Both the position numbers and the translations under genes were made by a program. This document shows positions 48,990 to 60,139 of a DNA stretch of 64,000 bases, in pieces. Each line of letters begins with the position of its first letter. Position 1 is the first letter of the stretch. The DNA is from Adiantum capillus-veneris (taxonomy: Eukaryota; Streptophyta; Polypodiopsida; Polypodiales; Pteridaceae). The notes under the pieces were generated by a model that was not told the origin of the DNA, did not search any database, and saw only the letters and a program-made list of their open reading frames with translations. The stretch is taken from NCBI GenBank assembly GCA_014529385.2, contig CM043958.1, positions 156,401,293-156,465,292 of the forward strand, read 5' to 3'.

Positions 48990-49721
48990 TTAACTCTCCA
49001 TGGCTCGATCCGTTTTACAGTTTGCGGAGAATAAGTGCTCCTTTTTCTTCCAAATCCATTTCGTGTTAGGTTCCTTGCTCAGAGATGCTCCTCTTTGTGT
49101 TTTGAACCTTGGAGCCATCTTCAGTATTGTCGATGATGTTTTGGGCACCCAGATTTGAATCGGCTTGTCCTTAAGCTGTGCTTTTGGTACCCAAATTTTC
49201 ATGACTCCTTGCATGCTACTTGTAGCATTTGCTTGTCCTTGATAGGATGGAGAATATTGATTGCTTTGTGGTTTGCTTTGTTGGTAACTCCCTTTCCATT
49301 CCTCCTTGCTTGGTGCAATTGGAACAATGAGTTGTCCGCCTTTAGTTGATAGCTTCAGCTGATTGGTATCCCAATCTGGTACTGCCTTGTACGTCCGCAT
49401 CCATGAGATTCCAAGTATCATTGTCTCATTCATCTGTTCATCTGGTAAGCATACAAACTAATGAGGACATGAACATCCATGTACTATCACATTTAAATTG
49501 ACTATTCCCAATGTTGGTGTTGGGTTCTTGTTGCATCCTTTGATAGTCGCTATTCCTGCTATCAAAGACTGATTTGTTGCTTTCTTATACATGGGATAAC
49601 TGACTGCATTTACTCGAGCTCCTATGTCGACCAATGCATTCATGCTATGATTGTTCAGGTGTACTTTGATGCGAAGGTCCATTCCATCTAACCATTCATC
49701 ATCTGTTGACACGACATCTTT
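48990..49721 (-). pseudogene. Second retropepsin-like domain after integrase
   Basis: In frame with integrase after one TAG, the sequence reads KVHLNNHSMNALVDIGARVN, a D-x-G-A motif (Thr replaced by Ile). Then come a flap-like IKGCNKNPTPTLG and, after another TAG, MILGISWM (ILG strand) and VPDWDTNQLKL. A Gln/Ser-rich tail with two IWVPK repeats follows. It is a protease-like fold outside the usual gag-pro-pol place. Confidence 0.65.
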
Positions 49722-51088
49722 CTACAATTCCCATTGTCGGTCATCTATTTCCAGAGTGTTGATGGGAATAGGTATTTGTTGATTCTTGAGAGCAGCTTTT
49801 CTTTTGAGTACTCGAAGTCGATCTTCTTCTTGGGCTTCATCAATACCCTGCTGTCGTTTTATCTTTCTTGGCTTAGCTGCATGCAGCCTTTCTAGCAATT
49901 CACTGATTAGTGGCAAATTGTACTTCTTTAATCCACATCCGCTAATCCAATTAGCCATTGGTTCCCCATCTAGGGTGGAAAATAAATCTTCAATGATAAA
50001 TGGTCCGTTTCTCTTTTTCTTAAACTTGGGAATGTGTTGCTTAAGGGAATAGACTAAAACTAAGTCTCCTTTTTTGAATATTTTTGTAATTAGATGGGGA
50101 TCAAAAAGCTGTTTTTGTTTTCGCTTGTGTGCATAGATGTGAGCTACAACAGTTAGTCTCTGCTCATCTAGCTTTTCCAAATCTTCAAGTCTCTCTGAAA
50201 ATTCATGTCCAATCCACTCAAGATCTTAGCTACCCTTAGTGTCGGCAATAGAAATTCTATTGGCAATATGGCAACAAGACCATAAACAAGGTTAAAGGAT
50301 GTAGCATTTAAAGCTATTTTGAATGAAGCTCGATAAGCCCACAGAGTAGCATGGAGATTCATTTCCCAGTCTGTCCTTCTTGAACTAACCACTTTAGTCA
50401 AAACCGAGCTAAGAATTTTATTTGTATGCTCAGCTTGTCCATTTTCTTGTGGGTGATAGGGAGCTGATAGGGGAACTCGATTACCTCATTGAGAAGATGA
50501 GTTCCCCTATCACTGACTATTTCTATTGGCAGTCCATATCTTGTGAACACATACTCATATAAGAATGCGGCAGTGGTTCTGGCATCATTCTTTTGAGTTG
50601 CTTTAGCCTCTGCCCACTTGGTCAAATAGTCCGTATCTACAATGATATATTGAGCTTGGGTTCTATAAGCAGGTGGTTGTATTGGACCAACAAAATATAT
50701 ATCCCATTTTGCGAAATCTCTAGCCCCCATCATTGGTTTTAAGGGCATGCTATCTACATGGGTTGGCATTTTTGCTCGTTGACAAGCATCACACCTTCAA
50801 GCATATTCTTTGGCATCTGCAAAAAGTGTTGGCCACCATATGCTTGCCATTAAGATTGTTCTTGCGGTGATCTCACTAGAGAAGTGACCTCCGGCTAAAT
50901 CCAGCATGTGCTTGTTCTATAATGGGAATATATTCGTCTTCAGTTGCACAAAGACGCAAATGTTGATCCTTACCTCTCCGATACAATTGGTTTCCATTAA
51001 GAGCATAATCTCTTGCTTCTGTTTTAATTGCTCTTTGATGGCGTTTACTCACATCCTCAGGAAATGTTCGGCTCGATAAGTTAGTCAC
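49722..51088 (-). pseudogene. Integrase of the large element
   Basis: NQLYRRGKDQHLRLCA and an HAG..GGHF zinc region (broken by one extra T near 50895) lead to RCDACQRAK (CxxC). The core has FAKWDIYFVGPI (first Asp), VDTDYLTKWAEA and VSDRGTHLLNEVI (second Asp). The region expected to hold the Glu is degraded near 50410-50440. NLVYGLVAILPIEFLLPTLRVA and KKGDLVLVYSLKQH are the tail. A TAG at 49722-49724 ends the frame, and the next domain continues in the same frame. Confidence 0.85.
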
Positions 51089-51377
51089 TCCACTTAGAAA
51101 TAGGTGACATTTGGAACAATGTTACATGAGGTATGGGTGTTTGTTTTTGACATTGAGGACAATCTTTCACAAAAAAATGAACATCACTCTTCATAGTTGG
51201 CCAAAATACTCCAAGTCTCAAGATCCGTCGCATAGTTTGGTTTTCAGCAAAGTGAAGTCCTACTATGGTAATATGTGCTTGACTTAGGTATTGGGTTTTC
51301 TCCTCAGGATTAATGCATAAAAGCAATATTTCATCCCGATTTCTTTTGTATAGCCTTCCAGCTAATAATTGATACAT
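51081..51377 (-). pseudogene. First HHCC zinc domain, upstream of integrase
   Basis: A 98-codon open frame has RLYKRNRDEILLLCI, then AHITIVGLHFAENQTMRRI and a CPQC pair (KDCPQCQKQT). This is a full H-x6-H..C-x2-C integrase-type zinc domain. A second such domain follows immediately, and only that one joins the catalytic core. Confidence 0.7.
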
Positions 51378-51380
51378 AGC

Positions 51381-52165
51381 CTATTTCTCAATTAATCCGA
51401 TTGTAATAGGAAGTGGTATTTGCGAATCCACTTGAGCTATGGTCATCAATGATACCATATTTTCCGACCATCGAGGTATCATTTCAACGGAGAACAGATA
51501 TGCATCTGGTAGATCATCGTCCACTCCTTTGGGTGGTTCCCCTGAAACAATCCTAGACAAATGATCTGCTCTTTGATGAGTGGTGCCCTTTTTCACAACT
51601 ACAGTGAAATCAAATTCTAGAAGAATGATGAACCATCTCACTATTCTTCCTGTGTTACATGGCTTGTTGACCAAGTACAATAAGGCTTGGTGGTCCACAA
51701 AGAATATAGATTTGTTTGCTAAAAGGTAATGTTTATACTTTTTTACGACATAGATCATTCCTAATCCTTTCCTTTTGATGGTGGTATAATTCTTTTCCGC
51801 CATGTTCAAATGTCGGCTAGCATAAGAAATAGGAAAAAAAATTTGTCTCCTGGTTGAGCTAGTATACACCTGATGGCAAAATTGGAAGCATCTACATGTA
51901 TGTGGAATATCTTATTCCTATGTGGTACTTTTAATATTGGAGCTGAAGTGAGAGCTTGCTTAAGCTTCATGAAGGATTCTTCATACTCATCAGTCCATTC
52001 AAAGTGTGTAGTCAAGCTATACATGGATTTTGCAATTATAGCGTACATGTAAATGAACCGTCTATAATGTCCACAATGTCCCATGAAGGCCTGAATCCCT
52101 TTGACTAATGTTGGTCTAGGCAAATCAACAATAACATGAATTTTGTCCATATCAGTAGCTACCAT
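51381..52165 (-). pseudogene. RNase H of the large element
   Basis: VKGIQAFMGHCGHYRRFI (RT connection) leads to FHIHVDASNFAIRCILAQPG (first RNase H Asp), VKKYKHYLLANKSIFFVDHQALLYL and HQRADHLSRIVSGEPP. DDDLPDAYLF follows. The overlapping frames 52165-51806 and 51869-51381 indicate a one-base shift near 51840. Confidence 0.85.
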
Positions 52166-52900
52166 TTTTAGACACTATATGTCCAAGAATTTTTCCTTGT
52201 CTACCCATAAATGTGTACTTTTCAGGATTTAAGCAAATCCTATAAATTCTACATTTTTTGAATACCTTTTTGAGGTGTTCAAAATGATAAGCCCGGATTG
52301 ATGAATGTACACATAGATCATCCCATATATACTTCTAAGAATTTCCTAATATTTTCTTTAAAAGCATGGCTCATCAATCTTTGAAAGGTGGCAAAAGAAT
52401 TAGTTAACCCAAAACGCATAACCCGATAGGCAAAAATACCCCATTTTGTTACAAAGGCAGTTTTATGCTGATCTTTTGTGTCAACCAAAAGATGATTGTA
52501 TCCTGAAAAGCCATCTAAAAAGCATTAAGCTGCTTTACCTGTAACTCGTTCTAAAACATGCTCAGTGATTGTTAGAGGAAATTTGTCTCTGATGGTAGCT
52601 GCATTCACTTTCTTGAGGTTATCCATTTTTCTTGGGTACTACCACAATTGGAGACACCCAATCTGTGTGTTCAATTTCATAAATGAATTAGGCCTCCTTT
52701 AGCTTTTCAATCTCTTCTTTGATCTTTCTGGTAAATGTTTCATTATACGTGTATGGCCTCTGTCTACTTGGTTTCGCCTCGTCTCTCATGGGTATGGTAT
52801 GTTAACAGATTTCTCGATCAACATCCTTGAGATCCTTATAAGACCAAGCAAGATATCTCGGTATTCTTTTAGTAAGCTTAACAAAAGCTCTTCTTCTTCT
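52150..52900 (-). pseudogene. pol: Reverse transcriptase of the large element
   Basis: Motifs in order are WVSPIVVVPKKNG, FLDGFSGYNHLLV, HKTAFVTKWGIFAYRVM and RFGLTNSFATFQRLM. The YMDD catalytic box near 52290 is broken by one inserted base. After it come CLNPEKYTFMG and KILGHIVS. Stops before FLDGF and in the KLKEA segment also break the frame. Confidence 0.85.
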
Positions 52901-53799
52901 TCTATCAGGTCATTTGCAATGTAGGTAGATCTAGGCTCTTCTCCTGGTTCGGCCAGATCTATCTATTTTGTGTTTTCAGGTCCTTCATAAGACTCACCCT
53001 ATTTTCGTAGTTCCTGACAGGTTGTTCAACTATAATTTTTCGATCTTGGAGAATACATTTCTTGTAATGAGATGGAATGCTCATTACATCTGTACCATCC
53101 TCTTTTGTGGTATCTATTTCTATCATATATATCTCCTTTAGAGCTTTTTTCAACTCTTGATACTTCTTTTTCCGCTCAACTCGTGTCATAATTGAAACCT
53201 TGTACTGCTTTTAGGTTTTTCTTGAGTTTTCTTTCTTGTTTTTCTCAATGTTTTTTCATTTCATGTTTTTTTGTTTAAAGGATATCTACCAGTGATTTTG
53301 TCCTTAACAGAATCATGTGTATCTAATTGCATCACGAACTGTGTTCTAGTAGAGACTGATGGCATAGGTCTAGCTTTCACGCTTCTGGTGTCTCTTTTTT
53401 GTCTGTACCATTTCTGTCTTCTCGGTTTTTGGTTTGAAAAGTCAAAAAACTTTTCCTCCCTTACTTTCATGAGCAATTTAGCTCTCACATGTTCTTTTTC
53501 TGACTCCGAATTATCTTAGGTTGTTGAATGTTCTTCTAACTCATCTGTTGCATCATAGTAGAGGTCTGAAAAGACTTGTTGAGCTTTCATCAAGTCTTTG
53601 GGCTCATGAGTTATAGACGTATTCACACATACATCCATTGTTGCTAAGATTTGAGTCCACTCAAATGGCTCAAACAAATGCTCGGGAAAGGGTTCAGGTA
53701 CATAGGCTTCATTTGTGCAATCCCTTTCTAAGATATATTCTTCTTGTTTTAAGCTCCCATTTCTGAAGCTCCACACATCCAAATAGGAGTTTCTTTGTT

Positions 53800-54471
53800 C
53801 AACCAAGATGGAAGCTTAGTTTCAGCCGAAGAGACAGAATCGAACTCTTGTATGGGTGTTTTCATGACATCTCTATAAGTGTGATCTTTTAGATTAACCC
53901 TTGTTATTGATCCCACTTGCTTCAAGTACAGATAATTGTTTCCCCAATCTTGGATGAGTTATACTTGTCGCATGAAAGGTCTTCCCAATATGATTTTGTA
54001 ATTGATTTTCTTCCCAAAGTCCACTATGGCAAAAGTGTGTTGATATTCAATCCCACAAGAATTAACTATCACTTTTTCAAGCAGTCCTAAGGGTCTTTTG
54101 ATGTGTCCATCAGCCAATTGCAACTTCATTCTAGTTTGTCTAATGGCTGGTTGTCCTTAGGATTCCCATACTATTTTCGTGGCTATGGCTATGCCTGCCC
54201 CACTAACCCGTATTGCCGTGGTTTCTATATCATTATACCTCACTGGAAGGGTCGTGTTTCCTTCTTCCCCTTTGTAGTATTCTCCGACTTTGTTCGTTGG
54301 AATAGATCTAATCTCTTTGATATCCATTTCGTGTTTCAATTTTTCCAATTTTTTTGAGATTAGCCATGTTATTTCCACCTTCTCTAGAGTTTTGTGTAGA
54401 TCATTCCATAAATATGGTCTGATTTTTAACAGTTCCCCTAAAGTAAGAGTGCATTGAATGGGTGTAGACAT
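53800..54471 (-). pseudogene. Aspartic protease-like domain between gag and RT
   Basis: VSGAGIAIATKIVWES stands where a retropepsin D-T-G-A motif is expected. It is followed by RMKLQLADGHIKRPLGLLEKV, HTFAIVDFG and IILGRPFMRQ, the flap and ILG strand of a retropepsin. The catalytic Asp is not evident before GAG in this copy. Stops occur after WES and RQV. Confidence 0.65.
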
Positions 54472-54983
54472 GATTGAATGGATGTTGTTGTGGTTTTACA
54501 CACTATGGATTCATCTTCGTTATCTCCCAAGTAAGAGGATATTGTTTTCAAGGTCAATGGTTTAGACATTCCCGAAGATTCAGATCCGCAATCCCCATAC
54601 AAGAATTGTACATCCATGTCCATATCAGTAGGTAGATTGTCTAACCAAACTTCCTCTACAGGAGGTGACTTCAGAGTTAGGCTCCCCTCATTAATCTCTC
54701 TAACTTTTTTCCATAAGTGTCCTGGCCAGTCTTCTTCTATGAATGGAATTCTGTCTAAGGCATCTTCGTTGTCTGGCACTATAAGTTCTGGCTCTTTTGT
54801 TTCTTGGTGGGGTTCTACCACCACTTCAGATTTTTCTTTATTGGTTCCTACCACAAGCTCTTCAGGTTTTGCCATACTTTCAAGCTTGGGTTTTTGTTTT
54901 TCCAGCATCTCTTGCGTGATTCTTACCAAATTTTGATAAGCTTCAAGCTAAGCTGCTTCCATGTCTGGAGAAGGATAGTTTTT

Positions 54984-55562
54984 CTATTTGTTTTCCATGT
55001 ATTGGCCTGCTTTAAGTTCTGTTTGGTGAGCTTCCAAGGCTGCATTAATAGGCTCAAAAATTTTGTCAACCAAAATTGATGCTCCAGATTTCACAATGGT
55101 TTCATTGATTTCACTTCCAGTTTCTTTCACCTTTTCCTCGAATAGCTTCTTTGCTTTCTCCTCGATTTCAGCCCTTTGTTTCTGTTTTCTCATCTCATAC
55201 CTATTGTTTTTACTTCTTTTGGTCTTTTGAGAGGAAATTTTTGTATTCTCCAATTCATCAGAGGAGTTATGTTTTTTTTTCTTAGCCTGGGCTCTAGTGA
55301 TTACCTTGATTGGAACAATCGGTTCACGCTCAGATGAGCTACTAGGTATCACTTGGACTACGTTCACTATTGTTTTACCCTTGTTTAAAGGATGTTTAGG
55401 ACAATCCTCTGAGAAGTGTACTCCCTTTTTGCAACATTGTATGCAATAAGCTTCAACTGGCTTGAGGTTTTTGTCAGGCTCTGGGCATTCATTTTTCCAA
55501 TGATCATCTGCACCACAGTTATGATAGTTTCCAATTCTTGGCTTAATCATGGGTCTTACCAA
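54984..55562 (-). pseudogene. Nucleocapsid zinc-knuckle region and linker
   Basis: YHNCGADDHWKNEC resembles a CCHC knuckle whose first Cys is replaced by Tyr. YCIQCCKKGVHFSEDC is a second knuckle with one extra residue. A long Lys-rich linker with a nuclear-localisation-like KKKKHN stretch and a helical Glu/Lys segment (KAKKLFEEKVKE) follows. Confidence 0.7.
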
Positions 55563-57204
55563 GGAGATCTAACACCTTGATTAGCCACATAATACATTGG
55601 TGCAAGCTCTGGTGTAGTATAAGTCATAGGTTCTTCCATTGGTGGTGGATGTGAATTATACCAATCTCCTTCTACCATTACTGTAGATGGACTAGACTCA
55701 ACATAGGGTGTAACAGGCACTAGTGCTTGTTCATCTATGACTCCTTCTGAATGCATGTACTTTACAGGCACTACATTATGTCTCGGATATGGAGGTTGTT
55801 GATCCAACACGGGTTGAGGTCTTTCCATACCCATCGGTGGTCTTTGAGCTGGGGCCATATTAGGTTGATATTTGTACATGGGTTGTCCTTGTGGTCTCAT
55901 AGGCACGTATTGAATATTCCCATCATACTTTGGTCGGTAGTAGCACTCATTGGTCTCATGGTTGGTCCATTTAACCTCGATTGCACACCATTTTTGCGGC
56001 CGAATTGGTTGTCCCTGTTGAGGTATCCCTTGTCCTGGTCCTCTCGTAGGTGCTTTTTGCATATTATTCATCATGTCATTCATCCTTTTGAGCATGTCTT
56101 TTATGGCTGAAAGCGGTGCTGTAGCAGCTGTTCCCACTTGTGCCGGTTTGGTGGATGTTGTTTTCTCGCTTTGGTTATCCTTAGAGACATCTTCTTCATT
56201 GAAAATATCACAATTGTCTTCTAAGTCAATAGCATCTAACACACACTCTTCTAGGGTTGTATGCTTCTTGCTATACAGTATAGCATGAAGTTCTTTGTTT
56301 AACAGTCCCTCTAGGAACAATGATACTAGTCTTCTTTTGCAGGTATCTCTAGCTTTGGGCATCTTGCAATGTATTGTTTCATCCGAGTTGCACAATCCCT
56401 AACAGACTGACCTTGTTTTTGTTTAAAGCTGTAGATTTGAGCTACCGTATTGTGTTTGATCCTTGTTTTAATATAAGCAGCTACAAATCGTTAAGCTAAT
56501 GTATTTAAGTCCATGATTGACCTTGGTGGAATGTTTTGGAACCATTTCAATGCTTTTCCTATTAATGTCATTCCAAACCCCTCGAATTGAGTATGGAAAT
56601 CAAATATGCGATCCCCAAATCCACTGTATTTTCTGACCCATTTTTGAAAATTAGCTGGTCTATTTGGTTCAACTCTTGGTCTCCAGGTAGTTGTTCCCGT
56701 TTCGAGTCCTTCAAACCAGTTTGTTGGATATAGTGACTCATGTAGCCATGGACTGGCTTTAGTGTCACCCGGTTTTCTTTGTGATGAGGTGGTTTTTGGT
56801 TTTTTAACATTACTCTCAGAAGATCTGTCACGGTGTTCTTCTCTTGGAATAGTTTCTGGTACTTGGCCCAATATCCAATCCCTTATGGAGTACCCTTGGT
56901 ATTTGGTTTGTTCCACCTCCTCATGAGTCATCATAACAAAGTTGTTGTTATAACAATCCCTAAATAGGTAGGTTGGTAGATCTGTTGAACCCTTATCTTT
57001 GATCTTGAAGATATAGATGATCTTCATGGGTACTAGTTGTCTTGATTTGGCATGCGAAGTCCATAGGAGATCTTTTACATTGCTATCCTCCCAACAATAG
57101 ACTCTGATTCTAGGATTATCTATGCTAAGCTGTTTCAAAGGCTTCAAATCAACTTGATCATATCCCTCGAATTCCAAATTTGATGGTCCTTCTTTAGCTG
57201 CCAT
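55556..57204 (-). pseudogene. gag: gag (capsid) of the large element
   Basis: 57204-56491 includes FRDCYNNNFVMMTHEEVE, then the Retrotrans_gag core FGMTLIGKALKWFQNI. After a stop at DLNTLA* the same domain continues (AQIYSFKQKQGQSVRDCA) and runs into 56395-55556 with KRRLVSLFLEGLLNKELHA. A Pro/Gln-rich linker follows. Capsid assembly is the expected role. At least one stop and one frame change are present. Confidence 0.8.
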
Positions 57205-57212
57205 ATCTCAAA

Positions 57213-57767
57213 TTATGGTGCTACTTCTAATCCCCATTTGTCTATCACGTCAGGGTTTTTGACTTGTAAATATTGATTTCCGTTTCTATCCATGTATATT
57301 TTTCCTTGTTTGTTTGCCTTGATTTCCTCTTCGAACTCAATACCTTGGTCATCGATCCAAATAGCATACTCTTCATTAGGATCCAGGTAAACCTGAGCAC
57401 CATGGCGATTAGTTTTATAAAAAGAGAGTATATGCTTATAGTGCACTGTCGTTCCGGTTTCTGAGTGAGTCGAGTAGGAAGACATTTCAGATGTTGAATC
57501 TGAAAAAGTGTATGAGACTTCTTCAAGGATAGTGTGCAAGGGATTGCCTTGATTCACACTTTCTTTGGTGGATACGCTACTGGAGGTTTCTCCAAATATG
57601 CCTTGGTTCCCTAGTATACGACCATATATAAGGTTCATATAGACTTGTGAATCCCTAGATAGAGTACTTACCACATCAGATTGACTTGTCAATTTCTTCC
57701 ACTTGACTTGATTGCAACTTCTGTCAAAGCTGCCAATTCCTTGTCTGCAACCTGGTTCCTGTATCAA
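57213..57767 (-). CDS. Leader ORF before gag, unknown
   Basis: A 184-codon open frame ends with TAA, and 6 bp later the next ORF starts with ATG in another frame. It is rich in Ser/Thr and acidic residues. It has a repeated DPNEEYAIWIDDQGIEF / DRNGNQYLQVKNPD style, suggesting short beta hairpins. I do not recognise it. Its position suggests a gag-associated N-terminal protein. Confidence 0.5.
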   Translation of the reverse strand: MIQEPGCRQGIGSFDRSCNQVKWKKLTSQSDVVSTLSRDSQVYMNLIYGRILGNQGIFGETSSSVSTKESVNQGNPLHTILEEVSYTFSDSTSEMSSYSTHSETGTTVHYKHILSFYKTNRHGAQVYLDPNEEYAIWIDDQGIEFEEEIKANKQGKIYMDRNGNQYLQVKNPDVIDKWGLEVAP

Positions 57768-59690
57768 TTTTGATCAAGTTAGCTATTCTTTCACAAACGC
57801 TGTATAGTTTTTGCTAATTATTGAGACTGGTCTATGTGTATCACTTCAATGCGAGCTAATTAAGTCAGCAGTTGAGACTTTCAGATTCTACTTTTGCAAA
57901 AATCAAAGGATTAATCTGCAACTTGGAAAACTGAGTGAACATGTACCAAGTTGGATCCGATTGAACCCAGAATTACCCGGTGGCCTTGTATTATGTTGGT
58001 CTAATACTATATAAGTTCAAAAGTCAAAATTGGTGTCCCTATGTAATAGTAGTAAATAATCACGATTATTTACTTTTCTCAGTTTTTTGCACTTTTTGGC
58101 TTGGTTTGCCAAGTATACAATTGTTAAGATCCTTGGACAAGTTTCACTAAGTTTGGACAAAATCTGTTTAAGTTTAGCAACTGTTTCGTGTCCGCGGACT
58201 CAGTTTTCAAGAATCTAGCTTAAGTCTCACTTTTGTGATCCAAATTTCACAAAATTGATTTGTGTGGTCTACTTGATATGCTTGACCTTGTGGTATACTC
58301 AAATGTGCCCCAATGATCCAAATATTACCAAATTTGGTTTGTGGGCTTATTACAACATGGTAAAGCTAGTGGTATGCTAACTTGGTCAAAGAATTTCAAA
58401 AATGAGGCAGATGTAAATAATCGTGATTATTTACTTCTGGAAAATTTTTGCATCTTTTTGGTCAACTGAATATGTACACATGTCTATCATATCAATATAA
58501 GCCTATGAATCAAGTTTCATTGAGTTTGAACAAAAATTTTCCCAATTTACACTCAAGTTCCCGAAAGTCAGTACAGACTTAAGTTTTTACCCAGTTTTTT
58601 GTCAGTTTGGTGATCCAAATTCTATGTGCCTTTACAAAAGTTGTTTGTACACATGCATAGAGTCTTTGGTACCAAGCTTGGTCAGTTTTGAGCTGAAAGT
58701 AAATAATCGTGATTATTTACTTTAGGCCCAAAATAACACTTTTTTGAACTTTTTCACTGGACAGTCTTTTCATCAGCTATTTTAAGCCTCTGAGTCATGT
58801 TAAAACGGCAAGGATATGCTCCAGTTCTTCATCAATGACATGTGCTTTCTCATTGGATGAGATGTCAACTATCTTGTAGGAAGCTGCTTTTCACTCCTTT
58901 TGTGCACATCAACAAGGCATCGAGCTACCCAAATTTTAGTTGTTTAGTGTCCAAAAATTGGTCAAAAAGTTTTTGAAAAAGTCGCTTTAGCGTAAAGTTC
59001 ACCATAAATTGAAAAATGAGCATAACTTAAGCAAAAGAGATCCAAATTTGACAAAACTTCACCAGGGTGTCTAAGGCAATTATAGGCATTAGGGCAAATT
59101 GGTTCAAGTTAATTTTTGGGCTAGAGGTACATGGATTGCGATCCATGTTGGACCACATTTTTGAGTGAGGTTTGCACCATTTGATTCAACATGATCAAGG
59201 GATGCTATGGGTGCAAGCTTTTATGGTCTAGATCTATGGTTTGATCATCAATTCAATTTTTGTGATTTTTTTGCAAACTTAGAGAATTTTGGGATTCTCA
59301 CAAGCTTTTTGATGTTCAAATGGCTTGAAACTTAAGATTGGACTTCAAATGGCATGTGGGTCATGAGAATTGGGTTTTGGTCCAAAAATGTGGAAAAGGT
59401 ACATGGATTGCAATCCATGTTGGGTCACATTTTGGGCTAGGAGTATGTTCTTATAGCCTATCCTAGCACATTAGTGGAATCTTTTCAAGTTCAGATTTAG
59501 TTTCACCAACTTTACCCAATTTCCTAGCTTATGGCGGTGTTTTCTCGACTTAGACCACATTTGTTTTTTTGGATCTCACTTTGATGCATTCCTGTAGTGA
59601 ATAGGCGTTGGTCTTTGTGATTCTAATGCTTGGATACTGAAAAACACTTCTATCTCTACTTATCCTTCAAATCCTACTGCAATTAATCTG
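57768..59690 (-). repeat. Spacer with repeated palindromes upstream of gag (possible 5' LTR)
   Basis: No ORF of note. 22-bp palindromes lie at 58052-58073, 58413-58434 and 58699-58720, and a different 20-bp palindrome at 59129-59148 and 59401-59420. Each is followed by T-rich text (TTTTTGCA, CTTTTTGG). The region looks like diverged tandem units of about 270-360 bp. Confidence 0.5.
58052..58073. repeat. 22-bp palindrome, first of the 58-kb set
   Basis: The half-site is GTAAATAATCG and its reverse complement follows. This copy has CACG in place of the central CGCG. Further copies are at 58413-58434, 58699-58720, 46620-46641 and 47189-47210 (the last is perfect). Confidence 0.95.
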
Positions 59691-60139
59691 ATTCTATATG
59701 TCCCTTTTGTCCTTGATGAAAAATTTCATGCTTTTGCTAAGTAGTTTTTTATTAAACTTTAACTCTTTGAGCAAAATAACATTACTAGCTCCAAAAAAAA
59801 ATTCCGAGAAAAAGATCCTTCTATTAGTTAATGAAACTGCCCATATGGCTACAACGAGAGGGCTACAAAAATCATAAGGGGAGACTCTCCGAATGAAAAA
59901 ACCGCATATGTACAATGAGGCTAGGTCAAGTGATGGGAGGAGGGAAAAGCCACACAGGTGGATGATAGTGCCATCTGAGCACATCTTGGACCATGGTGAA
60001 GAAAGGCCTAGGGCGCCAGAGTCGAAGGAAAGACTTTCTACGCTCTCGCATGCAATCGGAGCTGCCATGGAGTCTCTCGAACTGTCCCCTAAGAGTAGGG
60101 ATCAGCTCTAGCCAAAGATCTCAAACTGTCCCCTAAGAG

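Larger units (their letters stand above)
48640..57767 (-). mobile_element. Large decayed Ty3/gypsy-like retrotransposon, gag-pol
   Basis: Reading on the minus strand there is a leader ORF, gag, zinc knuckles, a protease-like domain, RT, RNase H, two HHCC zinc domains, the integrase core and tail, and a second retropepsin-like domain. The body alone is about 9 kb, larger than Gy-A (about 5.5 kb internal). It differs from Gy-A in every domain. Stops and one-base indels occur throughout. LTR ends, PBS and PPT could not be fixed. Confidence 0.85.

Noticed and set aside
46620-58720. CRISPR-like array
   Set aside because: The repeats are palindromic and spaced about 280-360 bp in diverged DNA of a plant genome, with no array structure or cas genes.
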